Assembly: GCA_965115995.1 (NCBI GenBank)
Contig: OZ220472.1
Coordinates: 1,116,001 to 1,180,000 of the forward strand
DNA: 64,000 nt
Origin: Poriferisodalis sp026713105
GTDB taxonomy: Bacteria > Actinomycetota > Acidimicrobiia > Acidimicrobiales > Poriferisodalaceae
Reading direction: 5' to 3'
The notes under the pieces: generated by a model
What the model was told of the DNA's origin: nothing
Database searches by the model: none
Seen by the model: only the letters and a program-made list of their open reading frames with translations
In this document: positions 31,037 through 40,153 of the stretch, piece after piece
How positions within the stretch are numbered: the first letter of the stretch is position 1
Layout: the number at the start of each line of letters is the position of its first letter
Position numbers and translations under genes: made by a program

Positions 31037-33360
31037 GTGGGTTCCCGGGACTTGTCGACCAGGGCTTGGCTGGCTTCCCACAGCTTGACCCCGTTCGCGG
31101 GGTCCGCGGCACTCTCTGCTACCTGCTTGCGATGCAGGAGGTGCAAGTACATCCCGGTGGAATTCCCTGCTTCGGGTGCGCAGCACAGGTAGATGACGGG
31201 ATCGATGGCCTCTTCGGGGGACCGGAAGCACCTGCGCAGCACCGGGTCGAGGATCGGCTTCAGCACGGCGGGAGCGTCACGGGCGATGTTGGTAGCCACC
31301 CCTCCCGGGCACAGTGCATGCACCGCCACCTCGGTGCTGTTGCTCGGATTCAGGCGGCGTGACAGCTCAGTCGCGAACGTGCAGAGGGCCAGCTTGCTGG
31401 CTCCGTAGTGACGCATGGCGTCCTTCATGCCGTAGTCGGTGTAGGCGCCGAGTCGGTCGAAGTCGATTTCTTCCGATGACCGGTGCGCCTCCGACGAAAC
31501 GAAGACGATCCTGGGTGTGTCGCCGTGAGCCGCAGCGGGACGGATGACGCCGTCGGCCAGCCACCGATCGACCATCACCCGGTTGGCGAGGAAATGAACA
31601 CCGAACATCGTGTCGTACCCCTGCGGGGTCTGTTTCGAGGTGGGCGTCATCAGGCCGGCGTTCATGAGCGCAATGTCGATGCGAACGTCGCGCCGCGCCA
31701 GTTCATCGCAGCATCTGTGGACAGAGCGAAGATCAGCAAGGTCCACCTCGACTAGCTCCACGGATTCCGAGCCGGATTCCCGCTTGATCTCGGCGCAGAT
31801 GCTGTCGTGGCCGGGACGGCAGGCGAGGATCATGTTGCCCCCGCGCCGTGCGAGCTCGACGGCAGCGGCTCTGCCCAGCCCGCTGTTGGCTCCGGTCACC
31901 AGGCATGTCTTGCCGTCGATCCGGACGTAGTCGGGGACCGGGTCGATATCGGGCGTCTTGGGGTTGCGAAGGTCGCGGATCGCTGCGGTCACAGCATTGA
32001 CGATCCCGCCGTCGCCGATCTGGGATTGCGAGCTTCCATCCGAAAAAGGCGTCTCGTCGGTCGACGGCGGGCTGCGGTCCGACGAACCGACTCCGGCCGC
32101 TTCGATCGGGATGGCATACGCCTCCCGGTAGGCCGCGAACGTCTCGTCGACGTCGCGTTCGCTCAACCCGAAGTCTGCGAGCTGGTAGCGGTGCTTGCCG
32201 AAGCGGTTCTGCGGGTTGGCCGACAGGTAGCGCTTGGCCTGCCGCTCGGTCTCGGCATCGAAAGCGACTCCTGCCAGTTCGCAGATCCGCCGGACCTCAG
32301 CGACGGGGTCGTCCACCAGGTCGTAGTAGGACACGTCCACGAAACGGCCGGCCGGCGTCGCGGACCGGGTCTGCATAGCCCGCTCCACCATCCGGTGCGT
32401 CTTGGCACACCAATGCCGGCCGATCTCGACGGGGTCGACCCGATCGCTGAACATGCCGCGGCCGTGGGCGACCATGCTGGCGAACGAGGCGAGCGCAATA
32501 CGCGGATCACGATGTGTCTGCACCACCGTGGCGCCTTGGAGCACTCTCAAGAGCACGTCGAGGTATTCGAGGTGGTGCGGAGTCTTGAGCACCCAGGTGA
32601 GGCCCGGCCGCTGCCACGACAGCACCTGCAGGACCCGGCGGAGGTATTCGTACGCCGGGGTGTTGTCCTGGGTCTCGAGCCAGCGGGCGTAGCTCGGCAC
32701 ATGCATCGTCGCCTCGGCTGACTGGCTCATGAAGCTCAGATCCAGCAGCAGGACATCTTCCTCGGGCTCGTCATGGCTGATCGGGTGGATGGCCATGAAC
32801 TCGGGTGCCAAGTACGAGATCGATTTCTGGGCGAGCACGGCTTGGCGCTTGCGCGCCCGCTCGGCGCGTTCGCTGTGGAGGTCGCTCGGCACCGGCATCA
32901 GCGCCTCGGCTCCTGACATGCCGCGCAGGCCCGGGTGGGAGTTCAGCAGGCGATGCAGCAGGGTGGTTCCGGTGCGCTGCAGGCCGCTGATGACGATGAC
33001 GGTGCCCAGATCGATGTCCGCTATCTCGGGGTGGCGTTGCAGCAGGTCGGCGATCCGCAGCCGCTGCACCAGCGCCCCAGTGAGTCGCGACCGCTGAATC
33101 AGGCGGCCGGTCGGGGTGAGGCGGGCTTCGTCGTTGATCGACTCCACGAGCACTTCGAGAGCACGAAGGTGCCCGTCATCACCGAAGTCGTCGAGGCCGG
33201 TCTTGCGTCGTGCGGCGGCACGCAGTGCATCGACGTCCAAACGTCCGGAGAGCCCGAAGCGCTGGGATTCACTGCCGATCCGGTTGAAGAATCTGACCGG
33301 GACGGGGCGATAGGGGTGCGCGTAGTCGGTCGAGGTCACGATGCCCGCCGAGGTCGCCAC
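31033..33360 (-). CDS. Fused sulfotransferase and short-chain dehydrogenase
   Basis: 775 residues in one open frame. Residues about 1-410 form a PAPS-dependent sulfotransferase with 5'-phosphosulfate loop VISGLQRTGTTLLHRLL (about residue 120) and the 3'-phosphate-binding region QTHRDPRIALASF (about residue 280). A serine- and proline-rich linker (about 415-450) leads to an SDR: TGANSGLGRAAAVEL near residue 483, MNAGLM, and YGASK as the active-site tyrosine and lysine. It opens at a GTG 15 nt after the DUF1214 stop and its stop overlaps the cysD start. A chain that oxidises or reduces a sterol- or lipid-like alcohol and sulfates it is the simplest reading. Confidence 0.8.
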   Translation of the reverse strand: MATSAGIVTSTDYAHPYRPVPVRFFNRIGSESQRFGLSGRLDVDALRAAARRKTGLDDFGDDGHLRALEVLVESINDEARLTPTGRLIQRSRLTGALVQRLRIADLLQRHPEIADIDLGTVIVISGLQRTGTTLLHRLLNSHPGLRGMSGAEALMPVPSDLHSERAERARKRQAVLAQKSISYLAPEFMAIHPISHDEPEEDVLLLDLSFMSQSAEATMHVPSYARWLETQDNTPAYEYLRRVLQVLSWQRPGLTWVLKTPHHLEYLDVLLRVLQGATVVQTHRDPRIALASFASMVAHGRGMFSDRVDPVEIGRHWCAKTHRMVERAMQTRSATPAGRFVDVSYYDLVDDPVAEVRRICELAGVAFDAETERQAKRYLSANPQNRFGKHRYQLADFGLSERDVDETFAAYREAYAIPIEAAGVGSSDRSPPSTDETPFSDGSSQSQIGDGGIVNAVTAAIRDLRNPKTPDIDPVPDYVRIDGKTCLVTGANSGLGRAAAVELARRGGNMILACRPGHDSICAEIKRESGSESVELVEVDLADLRSVHRCCDELARRDVRIDIALMNAGLMTPTSKQTPQGYDTMFGVHFLANRVMVDRWLADGVIRPAAAHGDTPRIVFVSSEAHRSSEEIDFDRLGAYTDYGMKDAMRHYGASKLALCTFATELSRRLNPSNSTEVAVHALCPGGVATNIARDAPAVLKPILDPVLRRCFRSPEEAIDPVIYLCCAPEAGNSTGMYLHLLHRKQVAESAADPANGVKLWEASQALVDKSREPT

Positions 33361-33375
33361 AGCTCCGTCATTGGA

Positions 33376-34560
33376 TCATGCCCGCAGGCTTGCGAGCGTG
33401 ACCACCCGGCAGCTCGGCTGGGGGTGCTCGGCTGCTCGCACCCACCGGAAGCACATGGTGCCGAAGGAATGCCCCGCGGTGCTGAGCCAGTTCGGCCGAC
33501 CGGGATCGTCGTGCGCCACGATCAGGCGAACCGAGCCGTCTGCCTCGGACTCGGCGAGCGCCATGTTGGTGTGGACTGTGAAGTGGCGATAGTCCAGCGA
33601 TTCCATCCAGTAGTTGTTCAGCTGGAAGTTCCAGTGCTCGCATCGGGGCGGCGTCACCTCGATGACCAGCGCCTCGTCGGGCTCCAGCGCCCAGTGGCTG
33701 TGGTAGTAGGTGATGTTCGGATCCCCGCCGGCGGCCAGTGACACGTCCGGATCGAACATCGGCAGTTCGTTGCTGTGCTTGGAGAAGTCACGAGCCCACT
33801 TGGCGAACAGCAGGGGAGCGCCCATCACCAGTGCTCCGGCCTTGCCCAGCCCCTCATCCAGCGCCCGGGCGGTCAGGTGCGATGGCTGGCGTTCATCTTC
33901 GGCGCAGTTGATGCGCTCGATCGTCAGCTCCGCCGGTGTCTCCGCGCTGCGATCCCCATAGGTCTGGCGGACGACCAGCGTGCCGGTCTCGGGCGTCATC
34001 GGCAGCCAGTTGCCTTCCTGGGCGGTGCAGCTCAGCACCAGCTCGAAGCGCCCGTCGGCGTCGATGTCGATCTCGTCGGATTCGATGTAGCCGGTGGGGG
34101 GCAAGCCGCCGCCTTGGCCGTAGTTGCCCGACTGCGTCCCGAAGCTCAGGTAGGCGATGGTGTTACGCCGCCCTGTGATCCGGTACTCGTAGTTCCCGTC
34201 GAGCGCAGCCGTCAGGTAGTGGTTGTCGGGATTGTCGGCGCCGATCTTGGTGGTCTCGTCGACGACACGATGGAGCACGGGCGCCTTCGGGTCGGCGTGC
34301 TCGACGAACGCGTTCAGACCGGCACGGGCGAGACGGCTGAGGTACCGGTAGCCCTCCGCTTGGCTGAACGGGTCCTGCGGCGCTCCGGGGAAGCTCAGCG
34401 CAGCTCCCGCCGCCTTGAGCGAGTCGCAGAACTCGTTCCACGACTGGCCGCTCGTCACGCGCTGATCTGCGACATCGTCGAGAGTCGTGCCACGGATCCT
34501 CCGTATGAGCCCCGAAGCCCTTCGAAAGGCTGCAAGGAGACCGATGGCAAGCCGTCGCAT
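33376..34560 (-). CDS. DUF1214 domain protein
   Basis: 394 residues. The C-terminal block (NYWMESLDYRHFTVHT, then RPNWLSTAGHSFGTMCFRWV) is the DUF1214 signature; the middle is beta-rich (NTIAYLSFGTQSG, VVRQTYGDRSAETPAELTIE). The function of the family is not established; related domains occur beside DUF1254 in presumed envelope or secondary-metabolite proteins. Here it lies inside the PAPS and sulfotransferase operon, between the two sulfotransferase genes, implying a part in making or handling the sulfated product. No signal peptide or membrane segment is obvious. Confidence 0.75.
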   Translation of the reverse strand: MRRLAIGLLAAFRRASGLIRRIRGTTLDDVADQRVTSGQSWNEFCDSLKAAGAALSFPGAPQDPFSQAEGYRYLSRLARAGLNAFVEHADPKAPVLHRVVDETTKIGADNPDNHYLTAALDGNYEYRITGRRNTIAYLSFGTQSGNYGQGGGLPPTGYIESDEIDIDADGRFELVLSCTAQEGNWLPMTPETGTLVVRQTYGDRSAETPAELTIERINCAEDERQPSHLTARALDEGLGKAGALVMGAPLLFAKWARDFSKHSNELPMFDPDVSLAAGGDPNITYYHSHWALEPDEALVIEVTPPRCEHWNFQLNNYWMESLDYRHFTVHTNMALAESEADGSVRLIVAHDDPGRPNWLSTAGHSFGTMCFRWVRAAEHPQPSCRVVTLASLRA

Positions 34561-34607
34561 GGCCTACGTCTACTGACCGCAACGGCCCGGCGGCAACGCG
34601 CAACGTC

Positions 34608-35348
34608 TCACCGCGCCGCGGGCATCAGCTTGTGGGCAGCCATGTCCTCGTACAGCGGCTGGCTTCGCTTGTACAGCTCGAGGAGCCGGGGTGTGTCTTC
34701 CAAGGGGGGATAGGAGGTGCTCGGCGCTCGTATTCCGGTGCTCTGGCGCAGCTCATCGTGCCAGGGTCCCGTGCCTTCGCCGTACCAGCTCACCTCGGAT
34801 CGTTCGCCCGGTTCCCAGCTGAGCGCGTCAGGAATGAATTCGATGCCCACCGAGTCGCAGTACGCACGCGCTGTGCCCTGCGGATTCCCCGTCAGGTCGG
34901 TGGCGTCGATGACAGGCGGCGCTGTCCCGTCACGGTCGGCGATACGGCGAAACAGCCGGTGCAGTGACTCGAACCCGACCTCGTCCCACGTGCAGTCGGG
35001 CCAGTGATGCCCCAGGCCTTGCACCACCCGTCGCGGGTCACGAATCAGGAACGTGTGGGTCATCGCCGAGAGTTTTGCGTCATCGAGGTCGTGCTCGACC
35101 GAGTATGCGAAGTCCTTCACGAACACGTCCTGCGCCTCGGCGAGGGCGGAGATCTCGTCCCAGAACGCCGCGTAGTTGTGGCCCGGTCGAGAGGGCACGT
35201 CGGCGTCGCGCTGCGAGCGGCGATCCTCGCCGTAGTAGTAGAGCTCGTTCCACGGCTCATGGAAGCACTCGAAGTCGCCTCGCTGGCGCATCATCCACTC
35301 GAATGCCGTGGAGACCGAGCGGGGCGTGGCCCACAATGTCAGGAACAT
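34608..35348 (-). CDS. Sulfotransferase family protein
   Basis: 246 residues. The N-terminal strand and loop TLWATPRSVSTAFEWMM is the phosphosulfate-binding region of the branched-chain/Stf0-like sulfotransferase group, and the mid-protein FLIRDPRRVVQGLGHH carries the second nucleotide-binding arginine. The ATG at 35348 has AAGGGCGG at good spacing; a longer in-frame start at 35375 is less likely. It is a second sulfotransferase in the operon, distinct in sequence from the fused one, so the product may be sulfated twice or at alternative positions. Confidence 0.8.
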   Translation of the reverse strand: MFLTLWATPRSVSTAFEWMMRQRGDFECFHEPWNELYYYGEDRRSQRDADVPSRPGHNYAAFWDEISALAEAQDVFVKDFAYSVEHDLDDAKLSAMTHTFLIRDPRRVVQGLGHHWPDCTWDEVGFESLHRLFRRIADRDGTAPPVIDATDLTGNPQGTARAYCDSVGIEFIPDALSWEPGERSEVSWYGEGTGPWHDELRQSTGIRAPSTSYPPLEDTPRLLELYKRSQPLYEDMAAHKLMPAAR

Positions 35349-35397
35349 CGAGCCGCCCTTCGGTCTTGCGTGCACGAACCTGGGTGGGCCTGCGGGC

Positions 35398-36411
35398 TCA
35401 CCGAGCTTGCGAGCGCTTGCGAGAACGGTGAGACAGCACGGCAGCGCCCTGCGGTGTTCCGTCGTGGAAGGCGCCGATCATCTCGTCGAGCGGCGACTCG
35501 TAGCCGCCGTAGTTGCACTCGATGAACCGGTGGTGCATCTGATGGTGGAAGTCGCCCAGCTCGAACCTGGCTTTTTGACCGGTGCGCGGGCCCAGCAGCA
35601 GGGCGTCGTAGCCGGTGTGCGACAAGGGTGCCCCGAGACCGTGGTGCATCATCATGAAGTAGAGGTGCAGCGGGTGCGACGGCACCAAGAACAGCAGCAC
35701 CACGTCGGAGAAGAGCACGACGTGCTCGACGGGATGCATCGAGAGCCCTGACCACGGGCCGACGTTGGTGTTGCGGTGGTGCCACGAGTGGATGTGACGG
35801 TAGGCCCCGCCGACGTGCAGCAGCCGGTGATGGCTCGAGAAGTACAGGATCGACCACCACGGGATCATCACCAGGAACACCACGAACCAGACGGGATTGC
35901 TGTCAAGCGTGATGAGGCGTGCGTGCCCGTTTGCGTAGGCCCACAGCATCAGCGACTCGAACCCGGTCCAGACCACGACAGCAGAGGTGAGCGTGAGGAA
36001 GGTGTTCTCCCGCACCTGATTCCCGAACAGGAACACCCGCTTGTTGCGGCCGAATGGCCGGCTGTCGTAGCGCAGGCTGTCGCCCTGGCGGCGCACGACG
36101 TAGAACCAGACATGCAGCCCGCCGGCGACGAGCGTCACGAGAATCAGATTGCGCAGCCACACCTCGAATATCCAGCCGACTTCGAAGCTCTTCGTGCGCT
36201 CGAGCGACCGCATGAACCAGGCCCAGATCCCGAACGACACGGCCAGCATGAAGAAGCGGGACCGAAGCGGCAGCCAAGTGCGCCCAAGGTACTTCGCAAT
36301 GGCGCCTGGCCGCAGCGGCCAGTGCAGGAACGGCGCCGAGCGCAGGGGCAACTCCGGCGTGTAGTGCCACATCGCGCGACCGCTGCCGGACGACGACGGG
36401 ATCAAGGGCAT
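35398..36411 (-). CDS. Membrane fatty acid hydroxylase/sterol desaturase-like protein
   Basis: 337 residues with four to six hydrophobic segments and the diiron histidine clusters of the superfamily: SSHHRLLHVGG, HIHSWHHRNTN and HHQMHHRFIECNYGG (about residues 195, 210 and 290). Such proteins hydroxylate or desaturate sterols, carotenoids or fatty acyl chains in the membrane. The ATG at 36411 has GGGGGTG upstream; a GTG at 36435 would add eight residues. As first gene of the operon it suggests the sulfated product is a hydroxylated lipid, the new hydroxyl being a natural site for sulfation. Confidence 0.8.
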   Translation of the reverse strand: MPLIPSSSGSGRAMWHYTPELPLRSAPFLHWPLRPGAIAKYLGRTWLPLRSRFFMLAVSFGIWAWFMRSLERTKSFEVGWIFEVWLRNLILVTLVAGGLHVWFYVVRRQGDSLRYDSRPFGRNKRVFLFGNQVRENTFLTLTSAVVVWTGFESLMLWAYANGHARLITLDSNPVWFVVFLVMIPWWSILYFSSHHRLLHVGGAYRHIHSWHHRNTNVGPWSGLSMHPVEHVVLFSDVVLLFLVPSHPLHLYFMMMHHGLGAPLSHTGYDALLLGPRTGQKARFELGDFHHQMHHRFIECNYGGYESPLDEMIGAFHDGTPQGAAVLSHRSRKRSQAR

Positions 36412-36467
36412 CGCATCACCCCCGAGCGGTCTCACGCCGAAACCGGCGTACCTGCCGACCTGCTACC

Positions 36468-36479
36468 TACACCAGTGTA
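36468..36479. promoter_or_regulatory. Palindrome TACACCAGTGTA between divergent genes
   Basis: Perfect 5-bp arms around CA, midway between the leftward sulfation operon (36411) and the rightward cupin gene (36531). Its minus-strand left half, TACACT, could also serve as a -10 box for the sulfation operon, in which case a bound repressor would block it. No regulator gene lies next to it. Confidence 0.35.
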
Positions 36480-36530
36480 TGTTCGGGATGCAGGTCGCCG
36501 ACAGCCATTTGACGGTCCAATTGGGGCAGC

Positions 36531-36953
36531 ATGAGCGAGCCGCAGTTCAACGAGCATGGGGCCGAGGTCACGGGGCTGCGCATCTTCCGCTGGGGTGAGC
36601 TCGACACGACCCGCTGGGACGCGGACCACGTCGAGGCGCAGATCGTGACCGGCGAGAACATGCACCTGATCCGGGCGGTCTACGAGCCGGGTGCGATCTA
36701 TGAGATGCACAGCCATCCCCACGAGCAGTTCAGCCTGCTGCTGTCGGGCCGCATGTTGTTGACGGTGGGCACCGAGACCCGCGAGATCGGGCCGGGCGAC
36801 GGTTGGTATGCGCCGGGGGGTGTGGTCCATGGCGGCAAGGTCCTTGGCGATGAACCGGCGGTGTTCATCGATGTTTACTCGCCAGCAACCACCTGGATTC
36901 TCGACGTCTTCGCTCAAGGGAGACGGGTCGAGCGAAAGTCTGGGAAGCTGTAG
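36531..36953 (+). CDS. Small cupin-domain protein
   Basis: 140 residues forming one cupin barrel with motif 1 EMHSHPHEQFSLLLSG (about residue 62) and motif 2 YAPGGVVHGGKV (about residue 97), so three histidines and a glutamate are available to bind a metal. The next gene starts 2 nt after its stop, so they are co-transcribed. It could be a small dioxygenase, an isomerase or a binding protein; the sequence does not decide. Confidence 0.7.
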   Translation: MSEPQFNEHGAEVTGLRIFRWGELDTTRWDADHVEAQIVTGENMHLIRAVYEPGAIYEMHSHPHEQFSLLLSGRMLLTVGTETREIGPGDGWYAPGGVVHGGKVLGDEPAVFIDVYSPATTWILDVFAQGRRVERKSGKL

Positions 36954-36955
36954 CG

Positions 36956-37345
36956 ATGGGCGAGCCCACAGCGCCGCAAGCTCAGCCGGTCGAGGGGCGG
37001 AATTTTCCAACGACGGCGCGCGGCGCGAGACCGACCTTCTTCGATGATGGGGGCGCGACCGATGCAGTCCTGGCGATCGTGACGGCCTTGGCGTCCGAGG
37101 TTTGGGCGTTGCGGGAACGGCAGCGCACGCTCGAAGCGGTGCTTGCCGAGGCCGGCATCGACGTCGCTGCGGCGATCGAGGCGTACCGACCCGACGAGGC
37201 GGAAACTGCCGACCGGGCGGCTGAAGCGGCAGCGTTCGCCGGCCGCGTGTATCGCGTATTTGAGGAAATGCGCGAAGAGGCGCTGGCGGGCGACACCGAA
37301 GACCGGTATCTCCAGATCGTCGACCGCGCATTCGCAGAGCTCTAG
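36956..37345 (+). CDS. Hypothetical helical protein
   Basis: 129 residues without a family I recognise. After about 30 disordered residues the protein is helical and rich in alanine and glutamate (WALRERQRTLEAVLAEAGID, then EAAAFAGRVYRVFEEMREEA), consistent with coiled coils. It lies between a cupin gene and a methyltransferase gene, 2 nt from the first and with 15 nt to the second, in a tight operon. High third-position GC and good spacing support a real gene. It may be an accessory subunit of one of its neighbours. Confidence 0.6.
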   Translation: MGEPTAPQAQPVEGRNFPTTARGARPTFFDDGGATDAVLAIVTALASEVWALRERQRTLEAVLAEAGIDVAAAIEAYRPDEAETADRAAEAAAFAGRVYRVFEEMREEALAGDTEDRYLQIVDRAFAEL

Positions 37346-37360
37346 ATGGGGGACAACCAG

Positions 37361-38491
37361 ATGAGCCAGCAACGACACCCGCTTCTTCCCACAGAAACGC
37401 ATGACGAGACCGCTCGGGAGAGCTTCGTCCAAGCGCTGAAGTCGCACATCGCAACCCGGGTCAGCCCCGGTGTACGCGAGGTCTATGACTGTCGGGTCCG
37501 GGACCGATGGATCTCCGAGCGCGGGGCCGAGCCTGCTGACCGCCATGAAGTCCGTGAGGCGCTGAGCTCGGACACGTATTACCGGTTGTGGAGCTCGGTG
37601 CGGCGATCCAGCCAGCACCTGCTGTGGAGCTCGGTCGGCGATGCCATCGCGCGCCAGGCCGACGACCTCGCGGAACGTGCACGTGCGGCCGACGCGGGAC
37701 TCGGGACGCTCCGGCTCGACCCCGATCTTGAGATCCCCTGGTACAACGCCGAGGTCGACATCCACGCCATGCCGGGCGGCTACCGGGGCGAGTACATGGA
37801 CGGCGACGTGGGGGTCGGGGCGCTGTTCGACCGCGGCGTCTACGTCTACGCGATGGGTCAGATGGGCACCCTCAACGACAACTACGGCCAGTCCGTCTGC
37901 CGAAATTTCTTGGCGGTCTCCCACCCAGAGTTCTCGCCGCGGCGGATTCTTGACATGGGCTGCACCTCGGGCAATTCCACCCTGCCCTACGTCGACGCCT
38001 TTCCCGAGGCAGAAGTCCACGCCATCGACCTGGGTGCACCGGTGCTGCGCTATGCCCACGCGAGGGCTGAGTCACTCGGGCGGAAAGTGCATTTCTCCCA
38101 GCAGAACGCTGAGTGCACCGATTTTCCCGACGGCCATTTCGATCTGATCGTTTCCCACATCGTGATCCACGAGATGTCCCCCGCAGCGCTGCGCAGAAGT
38201 CTGGCCGAATGCCGCCGACTGCTGGCTCCGGGCGGGCTCATGGTGCATGCCGACTTCGCCGGGTACGCCGGCGTCGACCCGGTCACCCAGGCGATGATCG
38301 ACTGGGACACCTATTACAACCACGAACCGTTCTGGGGCCCGATGCGAGACATGGACCTCGTCGCCGAGTCCGTCAGCGCGGGCTTCGACAACGGTGCCGT
38401 CGAGATCACCGCGGTGCCGACGGGACGGGTGCTGCAGACCGGCAAGAAGCAGCAGACCGGGCAGCTCACGTTGCTCGTCGGTCAGGCCTGA
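37361..38491 (+). CDS. SAM-dependent class I methyltransferase
   Basis: 376 residues. An all-alpha N-terminal domain of about 190 residues precedes the Rossmann fold, where ILDMGCTSGNSTLPYVDAF is motif I, AEVHAIDLGAPVL follows it and HFDLIVSHIVIHEMSPAAL corresponds to motif IV. The ATG at 37361 has GGGGGA eight nt upstream; an in-frame ATG at 37346 overlaps that signal. This two-domain layout is seen in methyltransferases acting on small polyketide or lipid-like molecules. The substrate is unknown. Confidence 0.75.
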   Translation: MSQQRHPLLPTETHDETARESFVQALKSHIATRVSPGVREVYDCRVRDRWISERGAEPADRHEVREALSSDTYYRLWSSVRRSSQHLLWSSVGDAIARQADDLAERARAADAGLGTLRLDPDLEIPWYNAEVDIHAMPGGYRGEYMDGDVGVGALFDRGVYVYAMGQMGTLNDNYGQSVCRNFLAVSHPEFSPRRILDMGCTSGNSTLPYVDAFPEAEVHAIDLGAPVLRYAHARAESLGRKVHFSQQNAECTDFPDGHFDLIVSHIVIHEMSPAALRRSLAECRRLLAPGGLMVHADFAGYAGVDPVTQAMIDWDTYYNHEPFWGPMRDMDLVAESVSAGFDNGAVEITAVPTGRVLQTGKKQQTGQLTLLVGQA

Positions 38492-38539
38492 CGCAGCCAG
38501 TACCTGTTGCAGACAAAACGCAGTGACGGCGCCCGCGGC

Positions 38540-39565
38540 TCAGTAACGCGAGCGCCAGGGGCTGCCCTGCGTGGGGTAGGGGTACTGCATGTAGTACTCG
38601 GACTTCATCTTCACGCAGTCGTTCGCCGCCTCGAACGCCTCGACGACGGCGTCGGGCAATGGCCCGCCCTGCGATGCCGTCATGATCGGTTCGAGCTGTT
38701 CGAGGCGTGACACGCCGATGAGCACCGCATCGCCGAGCGCGGCGTCGACGGCGGAGTGATGCTGGGTCCAGCGCACAGCGGCCTCAAGCGTGCTGATGCC
38801 GGCTTCCGAGGCCGCAACGGTGATCGCATCGAGCGCATCGAACATCTCGTCCCGGTGCAGGTAGCGCTCCTGGTACTGGCGGAGCCGGCGTGACTGGGCG
38901 AAGCGGTCGACCCCTTTCACCGGGTCGACACCCTTGCGGTACTTGCCCGTGAGGAACCCGCTCGCGAGCGACCCGTGCGTGTAGTAGCGCATGCCGTAGT
39001 TGCGCAGCACCGGGATGAGCTCGTATTCGGCCGTGCGATTCAGGGCGTTGTACACCCCTTGGTAGACGGTCGGCATCACGTAGCCCTGCCGCTGGCAGTA
39101 CTGGGCGATCTCGACGACCTGCCAGGCAGGAAAGTTCGACAGCCCGAAGTGCTCGAGCTGTCCGGCGGCATGGCACTCGTTGATCTCGGCGAGCGTGTCC
39201 TCGAGGGGGATCTCGGTCGAGGGCATGTGGATGTAATAGATCGACACCGAGTCGCGCTGGAGCGCCGTGAGCGACTGCTCCATCTGTGCGACCGGTCCGC
39301 CCTCAAGGGTCGGGTGGTACTTGGTGCCGACCCGGAAGCGGGCGCCCGCCGGCACCCGGCCGATGACGGCTTCGCTGTAGCCGTTCTGGTACAGCCGCGC
39401 CGTGTCGAGTTCCTCGCCGCCGAGATCTGCGAAAGCCCGCAGCAGGGCGTCGCAGGAATCGTCGGTTGATAGGGGATGGTCGCGTGTGGTCGGCTTGGGC
39501 TTGCCGAAGGCGATCGCTCCCAGCACGACGGGTGCCGCTTGGGCTCTCGATACGAGTTCGGCCAT
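38540..39565 (-). CDS. Aldo/keto reductase
   Basis: 341 residues of the aldo/keto reductase barrel. GEELDTARLYQNG (about residue 52) holds the catalytic aspartate and tyrosine, followed by the lysine in VGTKYHP and the histidine in YYIHMP (about residue 110); VGLSNFPAW-like ALFGLSNFPAWQVVEIAQ matches the conserved GxSN step. The cofactor-binding end reads ALGDAVLIGVSRLEQL. It uses NAD(P)H on an aldehyde or ketone. It resembles aflatoxin-aldehyde-reductase or Tas-like members. No operon partner is on its strand. Confidence 0.85.
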   Translation of the reverse strand: MAELVSRAQAAPVVLGAIAFGKPKPTTRDHPLSTDDSCDALLRAFADLGGEELDTARLYQNGYSEAVIGRVPAGARFRVGTKYHPTLEGGPVAQMEQSLTALQRDSVSIYYIHMPSTEIPLEDTLAEINECHAAGQLEHFGLSNFPAWQVVEIAQYCQRQGYVMPTVYQGVYNALNRTAEYELIPVLRNYGMRYYTHGSLASGFLTGKYRKGVDPVKGVDRFAQSRRLRQYQERYLHRDEMFDALDAITVAASEAGISTLEAAVRWTQHHSAVDAALGDAVLIGVSRLEQLEPIMTASQGGPLPDAVVEAFEAANDCVKMKSEYYMQYPYPTQGSPWRSRY

Positions 39566-39660
39566 GGGTCCCCCCGAAGTTGCGCGGTACCGACATTAGG
39601 TCTGTGCCCGCCGACGTAGTTGACTGATGGGGCCGATGCCCACGACAGGAGGGTGACCCG

Positions 39661-40083
39661 ATGGAGGTCGTCAACGAAGTGATGCCCACGAGCCCCGAGC
39701 GCATCGACGAGATGATGCAGCCCGGGCCTGATGGGCCGATCTACATGGTCAACCTGTTGAAGTTCAAGGAAGCGGCCGAGTACGAGGACGGGCGTGAGAC
39801 CGATCTGAGCGGCTACGAAGCATACCAGCTGTACGGCCAAGCAGTGTCGAGAATCATCCGCGACTATGGCGGGGAGGTCCAGTTTGCAGCGGACGTGACG
39901 TTCCTGTCGCTCGGCCAGGTCGAGGACTTGTGGGACGAGATCGCTATCGCCAAGTACCCGAACCGGGGTGCGCTGCTGGCCATGTCGACGTCGCAGGAGT
40001 GGCGAGACGCAGCAGTGCATCGCACAGCGGGGCTCGCCGGTCAGCTGAATATCGAGACGGTCGCCCAGTTCGTCCGCGAGTAA
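39661..40083 (+). CDS. DUF1330 family protein
   Basis: 140 residues of the dimeric alpha-beta barrel type. PIYMVNLLKFKE near residue 26 and YGQAVSRIIRDYGGEVQF, followed by FLSLGQVEDLWDEIAIAKYP, are the DUF1330 hallmarks. AGGAGGGTG precedes the ATG. The family has no firm function; structures resemble ABM monooxygenases and EthD. It stands alone between the divergent aldo/keto reductase and the MerR gene. Confidence 0.7.
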   Translation: MEVVNEVMPTSPERIDEMMQPGPDGPIYMVNLLKFKEAAEYEDGRETDLSGYEAYQLYGQAVSRIIRDYGGEVQFAADVTFLSLGQVEDLWDEIAIAKYPNRGALLAMSTSQEWRDAAVHRTAGLAGQLNIETVAQFVRE

Positions 40084-40153
40084 CCACTGCTCCTGCGCCG
40101 GGATTCCTCTCAGCTGGAAGGTTGGGGCCCCGAGCTCAAGTACCGTCGTCCGT

